From assembly GCA_020249925.1 (NCBI GenBank), contig JADCER010000013.1, positions 186,001 through 250,000 of the forward strand: 64,000 bases of DNA. The letters run 5' to 3'. The notes below the pieces were generated by a model. It ran no database searches, was not told the origin of the DNA, and was given only the letters and a program-made list of their open reading frames with translations. Origin of the DNA: Roseomonas sp. Its GTDB lineage: Bacteria; Pseudomonadota; Alphaproteobacteria; Acetobacterales; Acetobacteraceae. How positions within the stretch are numbered: position 1 is the first letter of the stretch; each line of letters starts with the position of its first letter. A program made the translations under genes and the position numbers. Positions 40,472-48,421 of this stretch are shown one piece after another.

Positions 40472-41926
40472 TTATTGATCCGGCAATTGAACCTCAGCCG
40501 CCGGCGCGGGCGCTTCCTTGGCAGCCGAATCACGCGACCCCGCCGCGCCGGAACGCAGCACCACCATCAGCTTTTCAATCGCGGTTGGCTTGTCGCAGCG
40601 GTCAATCGCGGCGGCTTCGGCAGCCAGGCGGTCCAAAGCCAATTCATAGATCTGGCGTTCGCTGAAGGATTGATCAGGCTGGCCGGCATTGCGGAACAGG
40701 TCGCGCACCACTTCAGCAATCTGCACCGGATCACCGGAATTGATCTTCGCCTCATATTCCTGGGCGCGGCGGGACCACATGGTGCGCTTGATGCGCGCGC
40801 GGCCCTTCAGCGTATCCAAAGCGGGCTGGAAGCTTTCCGTGGTGCAAAGCTTGCGCAAGCCCGAAGATGACGCCTTGTTCACCGGCACGCTCAGCTTCAT
40901 GCGGTTTTCCTCAAAGGTCACTTCAATGACCTGCAAGGAATAACCGGCGGCCTCCACCGTGCGGATGCCCTGCACCGTGCCCACGCCATGGGTTGGGTAG
41001 ACAACGTAATCGCCCGTCTTGAATTCCTGTTTCGGGGCTGGGGGTGGTTTGGGCGAAGAAGAAGACATGGGCATTCCAGGACGGGGCGGACCACCACCCG
41101 GCGGGCGCATGCCCAATTGGGCATTGGGACGCATGGTGGGCGGTGGCGGCGAAAGCGGCGAAATACTGGGCGGCGGCGCCGGACGGGGCGCAGGCGCGGG
41201 GGAAGGCGGGGTCACCATGGCAACCGCCGGCGCCTGGACCAGCACTGACCGAGGCGGGGGCTCTGGCGCCACCGGCGCGGGGGCGGGGGTTTCCTGCAAG
41301 CCGGCGGCTATAGGCGAGGCTTCAGGCTTGGCTTTCCCAGCGGGGGCGGGCTTGGCCTTGGATTTGGGCGCGGGCTTGGCGGGTGGTGGCGCGGCCTCGG
41401 CCACTGGCGCGGGGGCCGGGGCTTCGGCAACCGGGGCAGCGGGTTTGGGCGCAGCCGCAGGCTTGGGCGGCGCTTCGGCTGCAGGTGCCGCTGGCTTTGC
41501 GGCGGGCTTGGCGGGTGCCGCTGGCTTGGCGCTGGGCGGCGCCGCCTTGGCCTTTGCTGGCGCCGAGGCGGCCGGCTTCGCCGCAGCCTTTGGGGCCGGC
41601 TTAGCAGCGGGCTTTGGCGCGGGCTTCGGGGCAGCTTTCGGGGCCGGCTTCGCGGCGGGCTTGCTGGCGGGTTTGGGGGCCGGCTTGGCCGCAGGCTTCG
41701 CGGCAGGCTTGGCCGCAGGCTTGGCCGCCGCTTTCACAACAGGCTTCTTCACTGGCTTCGGCGCCACCTTCTTGTTGGGCTTCGTGGTCGCCTTTGCCTT
41801 GGCGGAGGATTTCTTCGCTGCCGGCTTGGCAGCCGATTTCGCCTTGCTGGCCGGCTTCTTGGCCGTGGCACGGGCCGGCTTGGCGCGGCCTTTGGCGGAC
41901 GCCTTGGACACTGGCTTGCGTGTCAT
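40472..41926 (-). CDS. carD: CarD/CdnL-family RNA polymerase-binding regulator with a histone H1-like N-terminal tail
   Basis: 484 residues from the ATG at 41926. Residues 1-300 are low-complexity: first Lys/Ala/Pro repeats (AAKP-type, strongly basic), then Pro/Ala-rich. The CarD_CdnL_TRCF domain begins at residue 301 (EFKTGDYVVYPTHGVGTVQG) with the Tudor-like beta domain, then the helical DNA-binding part (RIKRTMWSRRAQEYEAKINS, GDPVQIAEVVRDLFRN, SERQIYELALDRLAAEAAAI). CarD binds the RNA polymerase beta subunit and stabilises open promoter complexes. The tail is several times longer than needed for this; myxobacterial CarD has its basic segment at the C-terminal side instead. Next to fdxA. 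Confidence 0.88.
   Translation of the reverse strand: MTRKPVSKASAKGRAKPARATAKKPASKAKSAAKPAAKKSSAKAKATTKPNKKVAPKPVKKPVVKAAAKPAAKPAAKPAAKPAPKPASKPAAKPAPKAAPKPAPKPAAKPAPKAAAKPAASAPAKAKAAPPSAKPAAPAKPAAKPAAPAAEAPPKPAAAPKPAAPVAEAPAPAPVAEAAPPPAKPAPKSKAKPAPAGKAKPEASPIAAGLQETPAPAPVAPEPPPRSVLVQAPAVAMVTPPSPAPAPRPAPPPSISPLSPPPPTMRPNAQLGMRPPGGGPPRPGMPMSSSSPKPPPAPKQEFKTGDYVVYPTHGVGTVQGIRTVEAAGYSLQVIEVTFEENRMKLSVPVNKASSSGLRKLCTTESFQPALDTLKGRARIKRTMWSRRAQEYEAKINSGDPVQIAEVVRDLFRNAGQPDQSFSERQIYELALDRLAAEAAAIDRCDKPTAIEKLMVVLRSGAAGSRDSAAKEAPAPAAEVQLPDQ
41567..41728. repeat. Tandem AAKP-coding repeat inside carD
   Basis: About 160 bp coding residues 67-120 of CarD, made of degenerate 12-bp units encoding AAKP, APKP or ASKP. 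The repeat is in frame, so copy-number change would alter tail length without breaking the gene. Confidence 0.7.
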
Positions 41927-42142
41927 GAAAACAGGACTCCCAAAGCAGAACCCGGGCCAGCACGACCCGGTCAGGAAAGTGGAGCGCGTCCCCAGCAGAA
42001 ATCCGGTTGAGACCAAATGCCGACAGGAACGAAAATCCTTGTTAACACAAAAAACGCTTCGGGTCACCCGCCTGATGGGTCCTTCGGGCGTAATTCATGA
42101 CCGTTTCGGTCTGATATTTGCCCCCGCTTGGCGGCGAATCGC

Positions 42143-42475
42143 TCAGGGCTTGCCGGGGTTGGGGCTAAGCAGCGCCTTTTTGTCGGGCTTGCCCTTCCAA
42201 TCATCCGCATCAGCCGGCGCTTCGCCCTTGCGGGTGATATTGGGCCATTGCTGAGCGTAATCGCGGTTCAGCTCCACCCAGGGGGTCGCCTTGTCGTCGC
42301 TATCGGGCAGGATGGCCTCGGCCGGGCATTCCGGTTCGCAGACGCCGCAATCAATGCATTCATCCGGGTGGATCACCAGCATGTTTTCGCCGACATAGAA
42401 GCAGTCCACCGGACAGACCTCCACGCAATCCATGTATTTGCAGTTGATGCAATTTTCGGTGACGACATAGGTCAC
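42143..42475 (-). CDS. fdxA: Seven-iron ferredoxin FdxA
   Basis: 110 residues, GTG start at 42475. Classic 7Fe-8S ferredoxin: [20 protein letters not shown] and [20 protein letters not shown] and [15 protein letters not shown]. Cys9, 12, 17, 21, 25, 40, 43, 46 and 50 are visible and provide ligands for the [3Fe-4S] and [4Fe-4S] clusters. The C-terminal extension ([20 protein letters not shown]) is usual for FdxA. Small soluble electron carrier, partner unknown. Lies between carD and the S4 gene, all on the minus strand. Confidence 0.95.
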   Translation of the reverse strand: MTYVVTENCINCKYMDCVEVCPVDCFYVGENMLVIHPDECIDCGVCEPECPAEAILPDSDDKATPWVELNRDYAQQWPNITRKGEAPADADDWKGKPDKKALLSPNPGKP

Positions 42476-42551
42476 TGGCGCGATTCCCTGGTGCTGAGCC
42501 TGTCCAAAACCGCGCCCAAAATGGCCGCAGACACAGATTTAGACAAGGTGG

Positions 42552-42578
42552 CCTGACGCATATCTATTCTGCGTCAGG
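42552..42578 (-). terminator. Hairpin after the S4-domain gene
   Basis: CCTGACGCA (42552-42560) and TGCGTCAGG (42570-42578), a perfect 9-bp stem around TATCTATTC. It overlaps the stop codon of the S4 gene and lies upstream of fdxA. No T run follows. Confidence 0.4.
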
Positions 42579-42864
42579 TAAGCACCTCATAAAGCGTCTG
42601 CGCCTCAGTGGCCGGGCCGCGCCGTTCGGCGAGCGCCAGCACGCGCCACAGGATGATCTGCCCCGAAGCCCCCTGCCCCATCGCCAAAGTCAAAACATCC
42701 CCCGGACGAAGCTTGGCATGGGGCTTGTCGGTCGGCAGGCGATTGATGCGCACCACGCCCTTTTCAACCTGTCGGGCGCATTCCGCCCGGGTCTTGCGAA
42801 AGCGCGCGCACCAAAGCCAGGCATCCAGCCGCTGATAATCCCGCCCTTCCGCCTCGGCCGCCAC
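42574..42864 (-). CDS. S4-domain RNA-binding protein (Hsp15-like)
   Basis: 96 residues with a GTG start at 42864. S4 domain: QRLDAWLWCARFRKTRAECA, RQVEKGVVRINRLPTDKPHA and KLRPGDVLTLAMG. Similar to Hsp15/YrfH, a heat-shock protein that binds free 50S subunits carrying nascent chains. It follows the helicase gene by 10 bp. The start is the most upstream reasonable codon; ATG is not available before the S4 core. Confidence 0.85.
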   Translation of the reverse strand: MAAEAEGRDYQRLDAWLWCARFRKTRAECARQVEKGVVRINRLPTDKPHAKLRPGDVLTLAMGQGASGQIILWRVLALAERRGPATEAQTLYEVLT

Positions 42865-42874
42865 GGCGCGCTGT

Positions 42875-45754
42875 TCAATCCTTCTTGAGCTTCAGCGCGG
42901 CCAGCACCGCAAAGGGGCTATCGGGGCGCGGCATGGGCGGCAGGGCCACACGATCCTCACGCGGCGGGCGGGGGCCGCGCGGGCGGTCATTGCCGCCCTT
43001 ATTGCCGTAATGCTGGCGCTGCTGCTGTTGCTGCTGGCCACTTTCGGGCTTCGGGCGACGATCCGGGCGCTGGTCTGGCCGGCGTTCCGGGCGCTGCTGT
43101 TCGGGCGGGGCCTGATCTGGTGCCGCGCCTTCGCTCGGCGCGGCTTCCTGCCGGCGCTGATCGGGCCAAGGGCCTCGGCGATCCGGCCGCCGGTCATCAC
43201 GGCGGGGGCCCTGGTGCTGGCGGGGTTCAAAGCGGGGCGCGCGCTGCTGGCCAATCCGCGCGGGGGCGGGCGGGCCGAAATTTTTCTCATCGAGCGTCTC
43301 GCCCGGGATCAGCCGGAAGCCCATGGCATCCAGCACCGGGCCGAGGTTTTCGCCCTTGATCCCCAAGCGGCTTGCCAGATCGCCCGGCAGCAGCGCAGGG
43401 GATTTGCGCGTCAGGTGGCCCAATTCGCCGGCGATGCGTTCCGCCACATCAAGCCGCAGCAAAACGGGGCCTGCGGGCAGCCAGCCCATGGTCTCGGCAA
43501 AGCCGCGCGGCCAATCGGCGGGCGGTGCCACGGCAATCAATCCGCCGGAGGGCAGCTTCGGCGTTTCAATGCCGCGCAACAGCGACCAAAGCTGCGCGCG
43601 CAGCGCCATGGCGCGCGGCTTCAAGGCTTCCGGCACGTAAAGCGCATAACGCCCGGCGCGAATGCCAATGCCCTTCAGCTTCTGGCGGAGATCGGGGCGG
43701 ATTTCACTATCCGTCCGCCCCATGGCCAGGCCCAGTTCCTCCCGCAGGCGATAGGCTGGACCGCGCAGCGTATTATCCTCGCTGGCCTTTTCTTCGGCGG
43801 TGAAGATCGCACCCAGATCGCGCTTCACCAAAGCCTCGATCCAGGTGGCAAGCCTTGCGCGGATACGCTCACGCTGCGCGCCATCGAGAAATTCTGAGGG
43901 TAGCACTTCAATCAGCGGCTTGCCGGGTTCGGAGCCCGGCTTCAGCTTCGCCACTTCGGCGATATCGCCGAGCCCCGCTGGCATGTTCGGTGCGTGGGAA
44001 TAGGCCCAGGTCACGCTATGCTGCGGTGTGAGCGCAAACGCCTCATCCTTCGCGGACTCCAGCATGGTGACACGGCGCGGGATTTCCGCCCCAAGCGCGC
44101 GGCGCGCGGCGCGCAGCACCACGCGGCGTTCTTCTTCCTTCACGGCTGCGCCATCGGGTTCAAACAGGAAGCCCTTCACATGGCCGACCGGATGGCCTTC
44201 CACCACCACTTCGCCGCGGCGCGTGACGGCGGAGAGCAATTCCTCATCGCTTTCATCCAGCGCACGAATGAGATGCGCCGCGCGGCGGTCCACAAAGCGC
44301 GCGGTCAGGCTTTCGTGCAGCGCGTCTGAGACCATGTCTTCAACGCGCCGCGCTTCGGCCTGCAAGCCAGCGGCATCATCCAGCCAATCGGCGCGCGCGG
44401 CGACATAGGACCAGACGCGAATGGCTGAAAGCCGCGCCATCAGCGTATCAAGATCACCTTCCGCCATGCCGAGTTGCGCGAGCGATGACGCTACCCAATC
44501 GCGCGGCAGGCGGCCCTCACGCGCCAAATGCGTGAAGATGCGCGCGCAAAGCCGCGTGTGGCTATCATCCGCAAGCTTGCGGAAATCCGGCACCTGGCAG
44601 GCTTCCCAGAGCAAGCGCACGCGCGATGCGGTATCAGCCAGGCCGCGGATTTCTTCTTCCCGCACCAGCATGGAAAGCGTGATGTGGTCCACCGCATCAT
44701 GGCCCTTGGCGAGGCCCGGCTGCGGTGCCGGTGCGCCAAGACTATCGAGCAAAGTCTCGACCGAGGAGAAATCCAGATCGGAATTGCGCCAGGCGAGCGT
44801 CTTCAGCGGTTCGAAGGCATGGGTTTCGATTTGGGTGATGATCTCATCATCCAAGGTCGGCGCCTCCGCCGTAGTGCCGAAAGTGCCATCACGCATGCCA
44901 CGCCCTGCGCGGCCGGCGATTTGCGCGATTTCTTGTGCCGTCAGCGCACGCGGCTGATGGCCGTCAAACTTGTTGAGCGCGGCGAGTGCCACATGGTCCA
45001 CATCCATATTGAGGCCCATGCCGATGGCATCTGTCGCCACCAGGAAATCCACTTCCCGGTTTTGATAAAGGGCGACCTGCGCATTGCGCGTGCGCGGCGA
45101 AAGCCTGCCCATCACCACGGCGCAACCACCACGCCGTCGGCGCACCGCTTCCGCAATGGCGTAAACTTCCTGCGCGCTGAAGGCGACAATGGCGGAACGC
45201 GGCGGCAGGCGCGACAGCTTGGCGGGGCCGGCATAAGTCAGTTGCGAAAGTCGCGCGCGGGTTTCGATTTCGGCGCGGGGGATCAGGCGGCGGAGCAAGG
45301 GCGCGATGGTCTCGGCCCCCAGAAACATGGTTTCCACCATGCCACGTGCATTGAGCAGCCGATCCGTGAACACATGCCCGCGATCCGGGTCCGCACAAAG
45401 CTGGATTTCATCCACGGCGAGGAATTCCACAGGCCGATCAAGCGGCATGGCTTCCACCGTGCAGGCGAAATACTTCGCCTCAGGGGGCACGATTTTTTCC
45501 TCGCCAGTGATCAGGGCAACGTAGCGTTCGCCCTTCATCGCCACCATGCGATCATAGTTTTCACGCGCCAGCAGCCTGAGCGGAAAGCCGATACTGCCCG
45601 AGGCATGGGCGAGCATCCGCTCAATCGCGAGGTGGGTCTTGCCGGTATTGGTCGGGCCGAGGATGGCGCGAACCCTGGGTTCGAACATGCGGGGGTCAAT
45701 GTCCAAGAAAGAAAAACGCGCCGTTCCGTGGCATGACGCGGCGCGCTTGTCCAT
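42875..45754 (-). CDS. SUV3-like superfamily 2 RNA helicase with disordered RNA-binding tail
   Basis: About 959 residues from the ATG at 45754; the ATG at 45688 (MFEPRVRAILGPTNTGKTHL) is an equally good start. Helicase core: Walker A GPTNTGKT, DEIQ box (FLAVDEIQLCADPDRGHVFT), SAT-like VAFSAQEV, and motif VI QIAGRAGRGM, as in mitochondrial SUV3. The middle part is a helical C-terminal SUV3 region. The last 130 residues are Arg/Gln/Pro-rich and unstructured (RRDDRRPDRRGPWPDQRR). Likely acts in RNA turnover. Longer upstream frames overlap the divergent MFS gene and are rejected. Confidence 0.9.
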   Translation of the reverse strand: MDKRAASCHGTARFSFLDIDPRMFEPRVRAILGPTNTGKTHLAIERMLAHASGSIGFPLRLLARENYDRMVAMKGERYVALITGEEKIVPPEAKYFACTVEAMPLDRPVEFLAVDEIQLCADPDRGHVFTDRLLNARGMVETMFLGAETIAPLLRRLIPRAEIETRARLSQLTYAGPAKLSRLPPRSAIVAFSAQEVYAIAEAVRRRRGGCAVVMGRLSPRTRNAQVALYQNREVDFLVATDAIGMGLNMDVDHVALAALNKFDGHQPRALTAQEIAQIAGRAGRGMRDGTFGTTAEAPTLDDEIITQIETHAFEPLKTLAWRNSDLDFSSVETLLDSLGAPAPQPGLAKGHDAVDHITLSMLVREEEIRGLADTASRVRLLWEACQVPDFRKLADDSHTRLCARIFTHLAREGRLPRDWVASSLAQLGMAEGDLDTLMARLSAIRVWSYVAARADWLDDAAGLQAEARRVEDMVSDALHESLTARFVDRRAAHLIRALDESDEELLSAVTRRGEVVVEGHPVGHVKGFLFEPDGAAVKEEERRVVLRAARRALGAEIPRRVTMLESAKDEAFALTPQHSVTWAYSHAPNMPAGLGDIAEVAKLKPGSEPGKPLIEVLPSEFLDGAQRERIRARLATWIEALVKRDLGAIFTAEEKASEDNTLRGPAYRLREELGLAMGRTDSEIRPDLRQKLKGIGIRAGRYALYVPEALKPRAMALRAQLWSLLRGIETPKLPSGGLIAVAPPADWPRGFAETMGWLPAGPVLLRLDVAERIAGELGHLTRKSPALLPGDLASRLGIKGENLGPVLDAMGFRLIPGETLDEKNFGPPAPARIGQQRAPRFEPRQHQGPRRDDRRPDRRGPWPDQRRQEAAPSEGAAPDQAPPEQQRPERRPDQRPDRRPKPESGQQQQQQRQHYGNKGGNDRPRGPRPPREDRVALPPMPRPDSPFAVLAALKLKKD

Positions 45755-45787
45755 GGTGGCGGCAGCGGGCAGGGTGGCGGGCCTGTC

Positions 45788-46918
45788 ATGAACCCCGCCA
45801 CCCGCTTCGCCCTGATCTATGCCGCGCAATTCGCGGCCTTTGGCGTGATGATGCCTTTTCTGCCGCCGCTTTTGCTCGAACGCGGGTTGACGCCGGCTGA
45901 TCTGGGGACGGTTTTGGCGGCTGGTAGCGCGCTGAAATTGCTGGCAGGGCCTTTGGGCGGAAGGGTCGCGGATTGGCTGGGTGATCCCAGGCTGGTGCTG
46001 ATTTGCTGCACCAGCGCAGCGGCAGTTTTCGCGGCCGGCTTTGGGCTGGCCGCCGGGTTCTGGGCGCTGCTTTTGGTGAATCTGGCGCTTTCGGCGGCGC
46101 TGGCGCCGACCACCGCGCTGGCTGACGCGATGGCGCTGCGCGCCGCCCGCGAACCGCCCGGCTTTGATTACGGCCGCGCCCGTGCGGCTGGATCGGCGAG
46201 CTATATCGTCGCGGCGGTTGCCGCTGGCGCGCTTGTGGGCGTGCTGGGTGCGGGCAGTGCCGCCTGGCTGATTTCCGCCATGCTTGGCTTTGGCGCGGCA
46301 GCCGCCTTTTTGCTGCCGCGCGCCGAGGGTTTCGGGCGTGGCGGCGCAAGCGGGTTTCGCGCGGCACTCGCGCTGCCTTGGCTGCGCCGGCTGATGCTGA
46401 TTGCCGCGCTGATGCAGGGCAGCCACGCGGCCTATTACGCCTTTGGGTCCATCCATTGGCAGGCATTGGGCCTCAGCGCCGGGGTGATTGGCCTGCTCTG
46501 GGCCTGGGGTGTGGTGGCGGAGGTGGCGCTCTTCATCTGGGGGCGCGGCCTGGTGGAACGGCTTGGCGTGCGCGGGATGATTTTGCTCGCCGCCGGGGCG
46601 GGGCTGGTGCGCTGGCCGATCATGGCACTCAGCGAAAGCCTGCCGCCGCTGATTTTCGCGCAAGCGCTGCATGCGCTGACCTTTGGCGCCATGCATCTGG
46701 CGGCGATAAGGCTATTGCAGGAACGCGTGCCGGCCAGCCTTGGCGGCACGGCGCAGACGCTGCTGGGGGCCGCGGTGGGGGCGATGACGACGCTGCTGAC
46801 CTTGGCATCCGGGCCCGGCTATGCCGCGCTGGGGGCCGGGATTTTCTGGGCCATGGCAGCGCTTTGCGCCGTGGTGGCGGCGATGGTGGGGGTGGGCGGC
46901 ATCCTGCGCCGGTCATGA
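45788..46918 (+). CDS. MFS transporter (MFS_1-like, phenylpropionate/nucleoside-type)
   Basis: 376 residues with about 12 hydrophobic segments. MNPATRFALIYAAQFAAFGV, PFLPPLLLERGLTPADLGTV, the loop GGRVADWLGDPR, FDYGRARAAGSASYIVAAVA, and SIHWQALGLSAGVIGLLWAW with VALFIWGRGL are typical of the HcaT-like group. Probable proton symporter or exporter; substrate not evident. Starts 33 bp from the divergent helicase start. Followed by 166 bp without recognised features. Confidence 0.85.
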   Translation: MNPATRFALIYAAQFAAFGVMMPFLPPLLLERGLTPADLGTVLAAGSALKLLAGPLGGRVADWLGDPRLVLICCTSAAAVFAAGFGLAAGFWALLLVNLALSAALAPTTALADAMALRAAREPPGFDYGRARAAGSASYIVAAVAAGALVGVLGAGSAAWLISAMLGFGAAAAFLLPRAEGFGRGGASGFRAALALPWLRRLMLIAALMQGSHAAYYAFGSIHWQALGLSAGVIGLLWAWGVVAEVALFIWGRGLVERLGVRGMILLAAGAGLVRWPIMALSESLPPLIFAQALHALTFGAMHLAAIRLLQERVPASLGGTAQTLLGAAVGAMTTLLTLASGPGYAALGAGIFWAMAALCAVVAAMVGVGGILRRS

Positions 46919-47084
46919 ACATCCCAGCCCGATCGCCCGGGTGAAGTGCGGCGACGGAGTTGAGCCATGGCGACAGTTTGATTGAAATGACTGAAATTTC
47001 AGAGTCTTGCCGGGCAGGCGCCTCGCTTGACAAGCAGGCTCTGCTAATGATCAAAGCGCGCAACACAAAACGGGGAGACACTGC

Positions 47085-47951
47085 ATGAAATGGCCGGCCA
47101 TGGGCTATGCACGCGCCAAGAGCCTCGCCGAGCTGTGGTCAGCGCTTGAGACGCATGGAAGCGCGGCGCAAATCATTGCGGGCGGGCAGACGCTTCTGGC
47201 GACCCTCTCCTTCCGGCTTTCCGAACCCGGCACGCTGATTGACATCAACGGCATCACGGAATTGCGCGGCATTTCCACCCACGGCCAGGTGCTGCGCCTT
47301 GGCGCGCTGACGCTGCATGCCGAGCTTTGCAGTGATCCACTGGTAAAGGCGCATGCGCCCTTGCTTGCGGCAGCAGCGCCCTTGATTGCGCATCCGGCCA
47401 TTCGCAATCGCGGCACCTTGGGCGGCAGCCTGGCCTATGCCGATCCGGCAGCCGAATTGCCGGCCTGCATGGTGGCGCTGGAAGGGACCATCATCGCGGC
47501 ATCCGCCAAGGGCGAACGGCGCATCCCGGCGGCCGATTTTTTCACTGATCTCCTGCAAACCGCGCTGGAACCGCAGGAAATCATCGCCGCGGTCGAAATC
47601 CCGGTGACCCAGCGTCTTGGCGCCATTGAGGAAATCACGCGCCGTTCCGGCGATTACGCCATGGCGGGGCTGGCTGCGACCCTGGCCTTGGATGCCGGGC
47701 GCGTCGTCGCGCCCCGTTTGGTTTATTTCGGTGTCGGCAAGGTTCCCGTGTTGGCTGCTACTGCCGCCAAAGCGCTTGAAGGCCGCAGCCTGGACCGTGC
47801 CGGCATCAGCGCCGCGCAGCAAGCGCTGGCGGATGATCTTGACCCGCCCCATGATTTGCATGGCCCGCCCGAGATGAAGCGCCATCTGGCGCGCGTCCTG
47901 ACGGAGCGTGTTTTGCTTGGTTTTCTGAGCCCGAAGGTCGAAGCCGCATGA
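47085..47951 (+). CDS. Molybdenum hydroxylase FAD-binding (medium) subunit
   Basis: 288 residues. FAD-binding domain of the xanthine dehydrogenase/CO dehydrogenase family: IIAGGQTLLATLSFRLSEPG (FAD loop), IRNRGTLGGSLAYADPAAEL (second FAD motif) and a C-terminal CO_deh_flav_C region (EEITRRSGDYAMAGLAATLA). GGGAGA lies ahead of the ATG. First gene of an FAD, 2Fe-2S, Mo subunit operon with 4-base overlaps. Electrons pass from Mo to FeS to FAD. Confidence 0.93.
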   Translation: MKWPAMGYARAKSLAELWSALETHGSAAQIIAGGQTLLATLSFRLSEPGTLIDINGITELRGISTHGQVLRLGALTLHAELCSDPLVKAHAPLLAAAAPLIAHPAIRNRGTLGGSLAYADPAAELPACMVALEGTIIAASAKGERRIPAADFFTDLLQTALEPQEIIAAVEIPVTQRLGAIEEITRRSGDYAMAGLAATLALDAGRVVAPRLVYFGVGKVPVLAATAAKALEGRSLDRAGISAAQQALADDLDPPHDLHGPPEMKRHLARVLTERVLLGFLSPKVEAA

Positions 47952-48421
47952 TCCCGATTACGCTGACCGTGAATGGCGAAAAGGTGACACGGCATGTGGA
48001 ACCGCGCCGCCACTTAATTGACTTTCTGCGCCTTGATCTTGGCCTGACAGGGTCTCATGCGGGCTGCGAGCATGGCGTTTGCGGCGCCTGCACCTTGCGC
48101 GTGAATGGCAAGATCATGCGTGGCTGTCTGATCCTTGCGGCTTCGCTGGATGGTGCTGAGGTTGTCACGATTGAAGGCCTTTCCGAAAGTGGGGAGGTTG
48201 CGGATTTGCAGGCAGCTTTTGTGGCGCGCAATGCAGCGCAATGCGGCTTTTGCACGCCAGGCATGGTGATGACGGCGGCTGAATTGCTGGCCGAAGGCGG
48301 CAGCCCAACACGGGGTGAAATTCGCGAATATCTTTCGGGCAATTACTGCCGCTGCACGGGCTATCAGGCAATTGTGGATGCGGTTGAAGATACGCTCCGC
48401 AGCAGGGGGGCCACGCCATGA
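47948..48421 (+). CDS. Molybdenum hydroxylase 2Fe-2S (small) subunit
   Basis: 157 residues, with plant-type [2Fe-2S] cysteines Cys40, 45, 48 and 60 (GSHAGCEHGVCGACTLRVNG) and the second cluster in the C-terminal helical domain at Cys99, 102, 134 and 136 (CGFCTPGMVM and YCRCTGYQAIVDAVED). Typical length for CoxS/XdhA-type small subunits. Overlaps both neighbours. Confidence 0.95.
   Translation: MIPITLTVNGEKVTRHVEPRRHLIDFLRLDLGLTGSHAGCEHGVCGACTLRVNGKIMRGCLILAASLDGAEVVTIEGLSESGEVADLQAAFVARNAAQCGFCTPGMVMTAAELLAEGGSPTRGEIREYLSGNYCRCTGYQAIVDAVEDTLRSRGATP

Noticed and set aside
41030-41730. Repeated DNA suggesting a CRISPR or satellite array
   Set aside because: The periodicity is in-frame coding of Ala/Lys/Pro in carD, without spacers or conserved palindromic repeats.
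45755-46696. Extension of the SUV3-like helicase upstream to about 46696 (1273 codons)
   Set aside because: The extension is antisense to the MFS gene, reads as Arg/Gln/Pro-rich noise, and the helicase family starts near the Walker A motif.
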